From Atherix ibis (Eukaryota > Arthropoda > Insecta > Diptera > Athericidae): 64,000 nucleotides of DNA. The stretch spans positions 77,120,868 to 77,184,867 of the forward strand of contig OY282607.1 of the NCBI GenBank assembly GCA_958298945.1, written 5' to 3'. The translations under genes were made by a program, and so were the position numbers. The notes beneath the pieces are model-generated. The model had not been told where the DNA came from. It did no database searches and worked only from the letters and a program-made list of their open reading frames with translations. Below, in pieces: positions 51,490-62,004 of this stretch (the stretch's first letter is position 1; each line of letters starts with the position of its first letter).

Positions 51490-53640
51490 ACTGACTGAAG
51501 CCGTGCGTGGATTCCTTCCTTCATGTTGTTATCGGCTTTGGCCCTTGACCCCAAATAGGAAAATAATTTAACTATTTCAAAGCTATAATATCCTATCTGT
51601 ATATACTGGTGCTAATTGGTCTTGTCTTCGACGCCGACGCTGCCTTGATGAAGGCCTCTCATACAGCTCTATATACCACCACATACTCCCAATCTTGATG
51701 TCTCTAGCTATGCTATCATAGTCTATGATTTGTTGACCATATTCTAACAGTTTTTCCATCGACTCCTGCAGAGATTTCCTCCTGATTTCCCTGGAGTGAA
51801 GCCTCTCTGGTAAGGGCCAATAATTTTTTAGCCGAATGAGGCTATCCTGCCTAGTAAGATAGCGAAAAAAATCTTATCGATAATACTTAGCAAATAATAC
51901 ATCTATAATAACTACAGTGGGTTATATTTTATTTTCTGTGTATAGGACAGATAATGCCAATTGATTCAGTGTCCTATACTTGGACCATTAATTTAAGAAC
52001 CGTTTGCTATAGTGTTTTGCTTCCGTACTTAACCAGTTTTCTGGTGATCCCGTCAAACTTCCGTACTTAAATGCTCCTCTCATCATCTTAATATACACAT
52101 TTGGTCGGAAAGATGATCCCCCGCTTTGCTACGGCATGATTATCCTTCTCAATAGGTAAAACTTCCGCGCCTGAAGCGGATGCACCCTGTATTTTTCGAT
52201 AACATAGACTTGTTCAATCTACCAGGCTTTTTTCTTTTGTCTGCTCTTCGCAATTCAAGATAACTCTCTGATAATACAGCATGGTTTTTATTCTGTTTCT
52301 CGTCGGTAATCATCGTCAAATCAGCCGTTCCGACTCCCTTTGCGACTGTTATGTATATACCTTGTACACGTATGCAAACAAGGGATGACCTTTTTTAATA
52401 TATGAACAAATCAGGTCATGAACTCAGCTCCCGAAATGCATAATGATCTCAGTGTTTAATCTACAATGGCGTTATCTGATCTTAATCTTGCGATGCGTGT
52501 AAATAGGTGCACATTTGAGGTCAACAATTTTGGTGACGGTTCAGAAGAGTTAGTTTTTATCTAGCTAGCATTACGTTAATCCCAGTTATGGACTACATAA
52601 GAACTGGAATAGAAAAAGTTGGCAAAATGTTAAAACCTTTTTCATTTTCGGTCTTGACGACAAGAAAAAATTAAAAACTAATGTCTTTTTCAATCTTTTA
52701 ATTCGCTATTCTGTGAATATATATTTTTTTATGTACTTTCATTATTTGTTTATATATATGTTCATTAGAAGGTAAGTTAGAGGAAGAAATTGGAAGTAGC
52801 TAAATTTTATGGCATATATTAGATTCTTTTAGAAAATTACAGACAGGACATGGAAAAAGAGTTTGTGGGTCCAGAATTAACGGCGTCCTATTCAAAATTC
52901 TGGAATAAGTGGCGTTTGTTTAGAATATTAGAGATAGGTAAGTTGAACACTACTGGAATGTAATCAAGGACGATATTAATTACCGAAAAGAAAATCAAGG
53001 GTAAGCGCCATATGATCAATTCCAATTCGGAGAAGTTTCTAGAATTTTGGAATGGTTCTCGAGTAGACTGGCTTTACAATGTTTGGCCAATGTGTGTAAA
53101 GATATCTTTCACCGTTGCTCTAGGATAAAGATGTTAAATGTCATTTGGTCAAAACAGCTGCAAATGCGGAATCTAAATAGATACAGAAAGGTGCAGATCC
53201 TGCCCATTGCCAATGGTACCGATATTTTGTGTAGTTCAACAATCAATATTGAATGCAGTTGAGACCCCAATCAACCAATAAGCCACGAATTGCCTCCAAG
53301 ACCGCAAGACTGTCGCTAAAAATTATTACAACAAAATATATTCTGTAATCATCGGACTATAGCATTTGTGAACATACACATAAGTGTGTAATTACGATAT
53401 ACTTTAATTTTAACTTAATAAATAAAAATCATCTGTAATTTCAGTTTTACATTTCTAATTAACTTCCTTCAGAACCTATATTATCTAAGACACGGCAATA
53501 ATCCAAATGGAAAACCAAAATAAATAAGAAATTGCAAATGAACACATATATATCAGTATGCCTTGAAAATCATTAAGGAGATTCTGCATAACGTCTCGAA
53601 ATACTAAAATGTAAGGGGATACTAAAGTGATATGTTCTTT
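51490..53640. other. transposon-derived-looking DNA of moderate GC, mostly unassigned
   Basis: The composition is less AT-rich than the flanks. On the minus strand 53329-53303 reads SDSLAVLEAI, a short match to the RNase H motif of LINE or LTR elements, and bases 52030-51780 give GSPENWLSTEAKHYSKRF and then EIRRKSLQESMEKLLEYG. No continuous frame, LTR or terminal repeat could be defined. Confidence 0.3.
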
Positions 53641-54090
53641 TTTTTCAAATAAAATAAAAAAGAAATGTTGCAGAGCAAAATTTTTTATTTGATTTCGAAG
53701 TATAGCTAATGCAATTATATTCTAAAAATAACATAATTCTAAAGACCGCCTCTGCTCTGTTTACAGAACCAAATACAATGGTTCTAATTTTCGATAACTC
53801 TGTGCAGTAAATCCGGCCTTATTGCACGTATTTGGCTTTCAATATTCAATTTTAATATATCAATGGTTGCTGCTTTATTGATATAGACCAATGATTTCAA
53901 ATAATCCCATAATAAGAAGTCTAATGGTGTTAAATCAGAACTTCTTAAAGGCCATTGCACATCTTCATTTCTTGAAATCATCGACTCGCCAAACTTTTCC
54001 CACAATAAATTGATTGTGGCATGGGCTGTGTGCCAACGTACCAAGCTGTGTACCAACGTCATTTTTTGGAATGTAAGGGTTCCTCGTGAA
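53640..54090 (-). pseudogene. DDE transposase C-terminal relic (SCDLTPLDF family, copy 2)
   Basis: This is the best copy of the family. The minus strand from about 54042 reads AHATINLLWEKFGESMISRN, EDVQWPLRSSDLTPLDFLLW (the terminal catalytic Asp region), DYLKSLVYINKAATIDILKL, and LLHRVIEN, then, beyond a stop, CKQSRGGL. It matches the REKFGxxxISRxGxVxWPPRSCDLTPLDFFLWGYVKSLVY block and the CxxSRGGHL tail of Tc1/mariner-superfamily transposases. The frame stays open for 92 residues, but the N-terminal two thirds and the first two catalytic Asp residues are missing. Confidence 0.82.
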
Positions 54091-54099
54091 TAATTTGTG

Positions 54100-56070
54100 G
54101 ATTGTTTTTCATCTGAGAAGATAATTTTCTTGAAATTTTTTTTTTTTTTTAAACAAGAATAACAATTATTTTAAAGAAAGAATTGGATAATTTTCAAGCG
54201 TTTTTGAGGCGTGTATATTTTCATAAATAAATTATAAATCTTACTAAATATAATTGATAGTGACAGAAGATTTTGACATTTACAAATGTGGCCACATGGT
54301 CGATTTGAGAACATATTAATCCTATGAAAAGACCCTATATTTTCGAATTTTAATACGTGTTCGAAATAAATTGCATGAAAATAGTATTATTTTGAATTTC
54401 AATAAAATACAATATGAAATACTTATAATTAAACTTAGAAACTGACCAAGGATTTGAATTTATCATTTACACATTTAGTAAGATAATAATATCTCCGAAA
54501 AGAATATAGTAGTTTAACAAAAATACTTCTACCATCCCCAATCGTCCACTCATCCTGGTCTAGTGATTTTGGAAATGACAAAATATCAACAGCCTCCCAA
54601 ACGGCCGTCAAGCTCAAAATTAGGGCCACAATGTTGCCAGTATCATAGGCCTGTCAATACACTTCCCTCCGGTCGGAATTTCCTGCAGTAAAAGAAGATG
54701 TGTTATACGCTCTCCACCACCCCATCAAAACAATAGTATATTTGGCTATTGTTCCGTTGAAAACTACATTTGCAGGCAGGAAAATATCCATAGCCTGTAA
54801 AAAAAATGGTGGTAGATAATCGCCAACCTCACTGTGTCATCGGTAAATCTATAAATCCATCGCGGAGATGAGTCCATCTGTCATCGAAAGCAGCATCGCA
54901 ATTGCTATGAATAGAATTGTGTGAGGGTGCAACTATCTTCGTTGCAGGTAACCAGCGTAAGAAAGGATTTTAATGAGCTTAGCTAGAGTTACATGAGAAT
55001 GCAATTAACTCAATTTGTTGATGAGTATTCCAGTACCTTGGCTTGCATGTGCTCGCTCAGGTTCACTAAAAATGTCAGTGACCTTTTATATACTTAAATA
55101 TGTATACCTACGATTTGCTGAGGTATTCAAACTGGTATAACAAGAACTACCATGTATGTTCGAGTATATTATAAGGCTAAGTGCGAACAACCTTAGGTTA
55201 CAGGTAGTCTATATTGTTTAATATACTTATAAAGACATAATCTACATTGACGAAAATGATCCCTTTGCAGAAGGCTTCATATTTAAAGATCGTATTTATA
55301 CCCATAAACTAAACTGATAAAAGTTTCAAAATATAAATCTATTTTAGGACAATTCATCGGCTTATTATTACTTTTCCAAATTTTCTAAATAAAAATATTA
55401 TGCATAATAATAACAAATTTGTACTTGAAAACTATTTAAAATTCATTTGTTGAAATCCTAAATGAGAGAAGTGAGAAGAGAAATGCGTTGAGACTAAGAT
55501 AAAAAAATATATCATTGTTTGCTTGCAATCCAAATAAAATATTTAAACTTTTCCATGCTGTTAATTCTTACTAACATAGTACAATTACGCAATTGTATAA
55601 AGCAATATATTGTATAAAACTGAATAAGAAAATTTTCCATTTTCCAAACAATTAAACAAGAAAATCGTTTTGTAGTGTAATCTAAATGTAGGAATTCTAT
55701 TCTATTTATTTCTAGTCTGTCCATTGAATAGTCAATAAAACTAATCGAATAAAAGCATTTATCTATTGTCGTTTTTTTTCTTCTCAAGATATAAAAAACG
55801 TTTGCTCAAAATCGATACTTGTAGTAATACTTTGTGCTTATCAATATGCAAAAAAAGAACAATTTTTTACCTCAAATCCTTGTTAGATGTATATACACAT
55901 AAACTACAAATGTTCACATTTTGTGATATAATAAAACAAAATTATTTGTTTGAAATTAATTTTGTATAACATTTTAGAATTAAAAGATTTAATCGAAAGT
56001 CCTGTGAAACATATAAACTACAGGTTATACATAATTAAATATATTAAAATATAAAATATATTCACGGATT
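54100..56070. other. no gene recognised
   Basis: Bases 54500-55100 are moderately GC-rich with no identifiable frame; the rest is AT-rich. Confidence 0.4.
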
Positions 56071-56078
56071 TTTTAAAA

Positions 56079-56160
56079 TTTTTATGTACATTACCTGATA
56101 TATTTTACATCTATTTCAATAGAAATAGATGTAAAATATATCAGGTAATGTACATAAAAA
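56079..56160. repeat. perfect inverted repeat, 39-bp arms and 4-nt spacer
   Basis: The left arm 56079-56117 is the exact reverse complement of 56122-56160; the spacer is aata. Beyond the arms pairing is lost at once (a/a). It lies about 300 bp before a Tc1 relic, but its sequence is not recognisable as that element's terminal repeat. Confidence 0.97.
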
Positions 56161-56439
56161 ATTATTTCAATTCCAGGACGAAAAATTTTAATTTAGGCTA
56201 TTTTCAAAAAGCCTAACTATATACTTTTTGGGATTTCGTTTAAATTATGGATGAATCAGCATTTGGTTTAAAGGCTTGTTTGTACCAGTTTTATATGATT
56301 TTGTACCATAATATATTGTAATTAATACCTGTACTTTTTTCTTGTTGAATAAATATGAAAAAAAAATGTTATTCAATAAGTTTATCAAATTTTTAATTTC
56401 GAGATAGAAAGTAGTGTTGTTGATAAAGTTAAAAATGCA

Positions 56440-57190
56440 TAAGGTTGCGGAAATTTCTCTGGAAATAGGATCTTGAATATGCGCTCTGCAAGATGAAGGA
56501 TATTATGCTAGTCAAATTGGCTAATTTTGAAAAAAAGACCTGAAACAAGAACTTTATTAATTACACAACGCTAGAACCAATATAAAGAGAACTCAAATGG
56601 CTCCACAAATTGTCAGTATAGTGAAAGGTTGGTTGAAAGAAGCAGACCTGATTGGGCAATTAGTGGTAGAGAAACGTTTGCTTCGTCCACAAAATAAAAA
56701 GATCAGCAATCTTGGTCGCTTGAAGAGAGGAATCAGGTTCTTTGGAGTGATTATTTTTGGGTCTAACAATCGCACATTTGTTCGTTGGCATGTCTATGAA
56801 AGGACTGTAAGACATGATGGAGGGAATAGTATGTTTAGGAATGCTCCGGAGTATTTGGTTTGAAAACACGTTTGAGACCTTGTTAGAATAACAGAAAAAC
56901 TTATAAATGATAGCTAAAACTACATATAAGATAGAGATATACGCTATTGGTTCAGGAACATGGATTTTGGGAACCGTTTTATCTTTGAAAGGATTGACCC
57001 TAGGCACCTTCTCGCCTGTATTCGTCACCAGATCGACATTTATGGGATAAGTAATACAATGACCAAAGCGTACTGAGTCAGAAAGAAGTTAGTCTGCAAA
57101 CTGTGGAAAAATTGCTTGAAAGTATGCCAAGAGCTTGCAAAGCAATAATTCGGATTAAATGTGGTCATATCATTAAGAAATGTTTTAAAA
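56440..57190 (+). pseudogene. Tc1-like transposase relic with internal deletion
   Basis: The + strand reads ICALQDEGYYASQI (about 56478, N-terminal helix-turn-helix), then after frame changes MAPQIVSIVKGWLKEADLIG, QLVVEKRLLRPQNKK, KRLAWSLEERNQVLWSDYFW (56700-56760; WSD carries the first catalytic Asp), VRRHVYERTVRHDGGNSMF, and finally VEKLLESMPRACKAIIRIK then CGH (57099-57165), the Tc1 C-terminal signature (ETxEKLVxSMPxRCxAVIKAKGGHTKY). The region with the second Asp and the terminal acidic residue (about 56870-57060) is deleted or scrambled. Multiple frameshifts; inactive. Confidence 0.85.
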
Positions 57191-57239
57191 AAAGAACATT
57201 TCGTGCTTAAATGTTAAAATTGGGTATCTAAATCCAAAA

Positions 57240-57835
57240 AAAAATGTGACCTTTTTTTGACAATATAACGAAACCCAAATAAGGATATTTTCGTTGTACA
57301 CATATGTCCCCCCATATATGTAACTATCTACAATTTATGAACCAATATTAAGTTTTATTTCAGAGAGAATTATCTCAGATGTCATTTTTACAAAATAAAT
57401 ACAATCATAATCAATGGCTTAGGGTGCATTGATTATGATTGTAATTACGAACCTAAAACTTATTGGGGCTCAGTATATACCAATATTCGGAGTTTTCTTA
57501 TGTGCACATATTCTCTTGTTTTCTGCTACTATCCTTGCTTATAACCAATATTGTTTAAAAGAATATAAGCATTTTTTACACTTTCATGCTATAACAGGCA
57601 AGACCAATATTTTGTTCAATTGGAACTTTTAAGAATACAAAATTTGATTATTTAAGGCGAACAATTGAGGTGGAAACCAAACTATTTATGAAGATCTACT
57701 TTTAAAAGTCGATTTCTACACATATATTAGGTATTTCAAACATTTATAAATATTGCGTTTATTCTTAAATAATAATCTAATCGGCTTAATGTTTATATAG
57801 AAATTATAGCTGTGATTTATATGTAAATTTTTTGT
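57240..57835. other. AT-rich spacer
   Basis: No gene recognised. A short inverted repeat, aatacaatcataatcaatg with cattgattatgattgtaatt, occurs at 57398-57443. Confidence 0.5.
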
Positions 57836-57837
57836 AT

Positions 57838-59215
57838 TTTTTTTTTTAATTTTTATTGATATCTATAAGTATAAATATATTGTAAGAAGCAGATTTACAT
57901 CACAAGTAAGGTTAGGAAGTAGGTGTAAACAACAAACAGAGTTTCTCCAAAGAAATCTCGGGGCCATTGTATTATTAGTCTCCGTTGAGTGTTTTTAGAT
58001 AGAGTTCGTCGGGGCGTTCTTGTTTGATGCTACTGCTGTCCCGATGCTATGACGCATCGCGGCCTATTCTTCGTACGTTGTGTGGGGATCCTTGATAATG
58101 GATTCCGCGTACTCTGCAATTCTGTTCCAAGCCGATTGGCTCTTCAGCATGCACTCCACTATATTTTCTGGACTGATGGAACGGTCCAGATTTTTCTCCA
58201 GCTCCACCCGCGTCTCCTCGTAGAGGGGGCACTAAAAGAACACGTGTTCTGCGTCTTCGATCACATCGCGGCAATGATGACAGTTTGGGGAGTCAGTTCT
58301 CTTGAATCTGTGCAAGTATGCCCGAAAGCATCCATGCCCAGTCAAGAGTTGGGTGATGTAATACCCGACTTTCCCATGCAGGCGAGTGACCCATTTGATA
58401 TGTGGGATCAGCCGATGAGTCCACAGACCCTTCGTCGAGTTGTCCCATCGCTCTTGCCAGAGGCGAAGACTCTCGGGTCTCTCCTCTTCACAGAGGACCT
58501 TTCGCCGCTCTTCCTTCTTCCTTCGATGTTGGCGTTCCCGCTCTCCTGCCAGGATGTCGATGGGTGGGCATGATGCCACGACGTTGACCGCATCGTATGA
58601 TACCTTTCGGTATGCTGACGCCACTCTGATCGCTGAGAGCCGCTGGACTGATGTCATTGTCTTGCGGTATGTTGTTAGCTCTAGCGACTTCGCCCACACT
58701 GGTGCTCCGTATAGCAGGACGGAGGTAACCACAGTTGCCAGTAGTCGCTTTCGGATTTGCCTGGGGCCTCCGATAATGGGCATTATCCGCGAAAGTGCGC
58801 CCTGTACTGCTGATGCCTTCCTGCTGATGCTGGAGATGTGCTCTTTGTTGTTGAGTCTGGCATCCAAGAACACTCCTAGATACCGGATGTAGGGTAGCGA
58901 CCGGATGTCGTGATCGCCTACTCTTATGGTGATGGTCTCCATTTTCTTCCGGCTACTCACAAGGAGTGCCTCGGTCTTATGTTCCGCCAAAGACAGGTCT
59001 GCCGATGTCATCCACTGTCTTATGCTCCGGTTGGTGGTGGAGAATGCGGCTTCCAGTTCCTCCAGGTGTTTGGCTACAAGGACAACCGCTTCGTCGTCCA
59101 CGAAAGCCACGAATGTTGTGTTCGTCGGTAATTGCAGATGGAGTAGGCCGTCGTACATGACGTTCCACAAGAGTGGCCTCAGGACAGAGCCCTGAGGTAC
59201 CCCTCCCGTGGGTAT
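57838..59215 (-). mobile_element. 5'-truncated R1-type LINE with T-run (3' poly(A)) end
   Basis: The element lies on the minus strand. Its 3' end is marked by a T-rich run (57838-57850 on +), then about 200 bp of 3' UTR, then the coding part. Sharply higher GC than all surroundings suggests a young copy. The 5' end is cut at about 59215, inside the RT, where unrelated jockey-like sequence begins. No convincing target duplication was found. Confidence 0.8.
58064..59212 (-). pseudogene. R1-type LINE reverse transcriptase C-terminal half, one in-frame stop
   Basis: Minus-strand reading from 59206: GGVPQGSVLRPLLWNVMYDG (RT block 4), FVAFVDDEAVVLV (the catalytic Asp-Asp box), RYLGVFLDARLNNKEHI, SVLLYGAPVWAKSLE, ASAYRKVSYDAVNVVASCPP, KWVTRLHGKVGYYITQLLTG and a zinc-knuckle-like CHHC with AEHVFF. 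A TAG at 58232-58234 stands where a Glu codon is usual before CPLYEETRVELEKNL; reading through it, the frame continues 56 codons to the natural-looking stop at 58064-58066. Otherwise the frame is open for about 370 codons, far better preserved than other elements here. The 5' truncation alone makes it non-autonomous. Confidence 0.9.
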
Positions 59216-59221
59216 ACATAA

Positions 59222-59355
59222 TTAATATGGATAGTAAGTATAGCTGTATCATCTGCATGACTGGCAATGATAGTATTAGAATCAAATGGGACGGTATAGT
59301 ATAAATATTATATAAAATTACACCAAGAATACTACCTACTGTGACTCTAGATGAA
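59222..59355 (-). pseudogene. jockey-type RT fragment next to the R1-type LINE
   Basis: The minus strand reads VTVGSILGVILYNIYTIPFD, then SNTIIASHADDTAILTIHIN. This corresponds to VPQGSILGPILYxIYxxDxP and FADDTAIL of jockey-clade RTs, with the catalytic Asp pair kept and Phe changed to His. It is closely related to the LINE at 35.0 kb (NLNTIIATYLDD). It ends abruptly where the R1-type element starts. Confidence 0.8.
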
Positions 59356-59359
59356 ATAG

Positions 59360-61390
59360 CATATATTTCTGCGGATTATTTAATATTTGTATACTAAATA
59401 TAATTAATTAAAAATTATGAAATTTAAAAAATACTTAACTCTGACCATTATTTTTATATTTTTAAATATTGAAACTTAGTTTAATATGTGAAGAAAAAAA
59501 ATATTTGTAAAACGTTTTTTTGTATTTAAAGTAAATAAAACGATACTGTATATACATTCCAGCCTATTACATAGTACATTTAACACGGCATTTTATGATT
59601 TTATTTTATTGATTACCTCAAAACATGAATGTTTATAATAAAAAAAATTTAATCTCTTCATAAATCAATATTTAAAAAAAAAACTTTTCGTTATTAAAAT
59701 ATCTCAACCGATTCATGGTGGTTCACGAATCTGGTAAGTTTTATTAATTCAATATTCCTATCATAAATGTAATGCGATATTGCTCATAAAATCCAAAACC
59801 ATGTAAAAATAATATTGTACAATTGAACAAGTTCATACACATGATAAATCATCGATAATTTTTATTAAATTTAAATAATAACATACAAAATAAATGATTT
59901 TCATGTACAATATTTTATGAAAATTTTATTTCTGATTTATTGAACTTTTATTAGTCTTATGAATTTTATATTCTTATATTTATGTTTATACGATGGACAA
60001 AAACCAATTGGGTGTAAATTTTTTCGTATTAATTTTTAATTAAAGAAAATATATCGCGCTGCATATCGGTATTAAATGAAAATTAATATACACGTATGTA
60101 TCTATTTGTTCCCGATTTTTATTACTTATTATTTATAGCACAGATTGATTAAAAACTATTTACACAATTTGTTAAAAACATGAAATTTTTGAATAAACTT
60201 GATTTGTTTTTATAAGATTTTTATTATTAAACTACATTATTTTTAAGTTTATATTTTTTGAATCGGCAACGTGTCGAACCTTTTTCTTTGAAGTAGTTTT
60301 TGGGACCATTACAACTGTTCAACGTTCCTGAAGAACGCAAAGCAGAATTTTTGCGGATGTAAAGCAGAATTTCCTTACATTATTGAAATCTCAAAATAAT
60401 CCATTACTATGTAATCCAGATTACTGGATAGTAATCCATTACTCTCAGTTAATCCAGAGTTCAAAAGATGTAATAATGATAAATGTAAGAAATGTAGCTG
60501 ATTCCTAAAAATACGTATATTAGTCTATAAATATCTGCGTATTAGTCTAGTCTTAAAAACCATTGAAAACAATATTTTTGTTTTTTAATTAATATAGAAA
60601 AAAGTGAATTTTATAAAGAAAAAAATAATATCTGAAATAAAAACCAAGCTTAAAAAGTAAATTGCGGACTCCTAACCGTCCTTACCGTATTCCGTTTTTA
60701 TTGTACGAGCACAAGTGACACTGAATACCCAGGACGTCCACTTTAGGTCAGCACCGATTAAATAATTTAAAAAATGCATAATATTGTTTTAAAAAAATTG
60801 TGCAAGAGAACGTGTAGGCAACATCGTACATGAAATTTTGGGTTCGAGAAAGCTATAAGTGAGCTATTTGATCAATAGCTTCCTAATATCTTTTTGATCA
60901 AAACATCACCCTCCTAATTTTGGTTAATAATTTTTGATCAAAACATTAGCTTGCTAATTTTGATTAATACTTTATCCTTAGAAAAATTCTTAGTCCTGGG
61001 ATGCCCAACAGGCGTTTTATTTGTAAAATTCTCTATTAAATTATTTTGGCATTATAGTAAACTGTTTCTCTTTGTATACTTATTGTAATTCACGTGAAAT
61101 TTACCAATTATTTTTTCCGTTTAGTAATGATCAAAAATTAAAACATGCGTTTTGGTTTGGAAGTTCCTTAGTGTTCGGCATTTTAAGTGACAAACAAATG
61201 AAAATCTTAAATGAATTCGTCACAGAAATCAACTAATTTCTGGTAATTTTTACTTGAAAGCCATAGCAGTTTTTTCGAAATACTTTTGATTTAATTATGG
61301 TAAATATGACATCGTAATTATTTGTCTAGACATTCGGAGAACCCAAGCTACAAACAAAAAATTATAAAATAGTCATTATTTAAGCTAAAA
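59360..61390. other. AT-rich DNA, small local repeats only
   Basis: No gene recognised. Bases 60395-60450 contain three copies of taatcca(t/g) in both orientations. Confidence 0.45.
60887..60971. repeat. imperfect tandem duplication, about 42-bp unit
   Basis: The unit beginning tttttgatcaaaacat and ending ctaattttgrttaata occurs twice in succession, and a partial earlier unit starts at 60868. Confidence 0.75.
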
Positions 61391-61431
61391 CAGAAAGAAT
61401 AATTAATTAAGTATTTAATTTACATGTTTCG

Positions 61432-61505
61432 AATTTATTCAAAACTTGTAAATTAAATACTTAATTAATTAATTAAGTATTTAATTTACAAGTTTTGAAT
61501 AAATT
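61432..61505. repeat. perfect 74-bp palindrome (37-bp arms, no spacer) plus a third copy
   Basis: Bases 61432-61468 are the exact reverse complement of 61469-61505. The right-arm sequence also occurs, with a few changes, as a direct copy just to the left (about 61400-61439). The structure is therefore arm, inverted arm, arm. It lies about 140 bp from the DDE-transposase relic at 61.64 kb. Confidence 0.95.
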
Positions 61506-61639
61506 TTTGGGGTACTCATCATATTTTTGCTTATATTTTTTAAAGCCATATTTAATAACTTATATGCAAGCTTATAAAATTTGTAAATTATTTAATTTTT
61601 TTAATAGGAGGATAATTCAATCCATGGTATGGAAAACTA

Positions 61640-62000
61640 AATCGATGAAATTTTTATTTCATTATATTGCTAAAACCTTATGAGGTAATTTTTGATGACT
61701 TTTACGCATATTTCGGTCTGGAATTCAGTTATTACTTGAGGTATATTGTTTTTATAGAGAACTATAAAATAAAATCTAATGGCGTCAAATCGCATGATCT
61801 TGAAGGACAATTGATAGTACCAAATCTCCAATTTACGAATCCTGAGAATAAAATTAATATGACACCACATCAGACAGACACTTTACTTTTTGCATATACA
61901 GTGGCTTCTCAAAAGTCATGTGTGGGTTTTCAGAGCCCCATATACGGCAATTTTGCTAATTGACGTATCCACCGATGTTGTGTTCGAAAAAGCGCAAAAC
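61640..62000 (-). pseudogene. DDE transposase relic (RIWGSENP family, copy 3)
   Basis: Minus-strand reading from about 61945: RIWGSENPHMTF, EKPLYMQKV and VSVWCGV in one frame with stops, then a gap, then CPSRSCDLTPLDFIL (61810-61765) and CVKVIKNYLIRF (61710-61670). These are ordered blocks of the same family as copies 1 and 2 (RIWGxENP, EKPxHxQKVTVWC, WPPRSCDLTPLDFFLW, xxVIxN). The segment in between, with the DGAxxH catalytic region, is deleted. Inactive. Confidence 0.75.
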
Positions 62001-62004
62001 GTAG

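Noticed and set aside
58049..58892. 174- and 150-residue + frames and several shorter ones
   Set aside because: They are shadows of the GC-richer R1-type LINE coding sequence on the minus strand.
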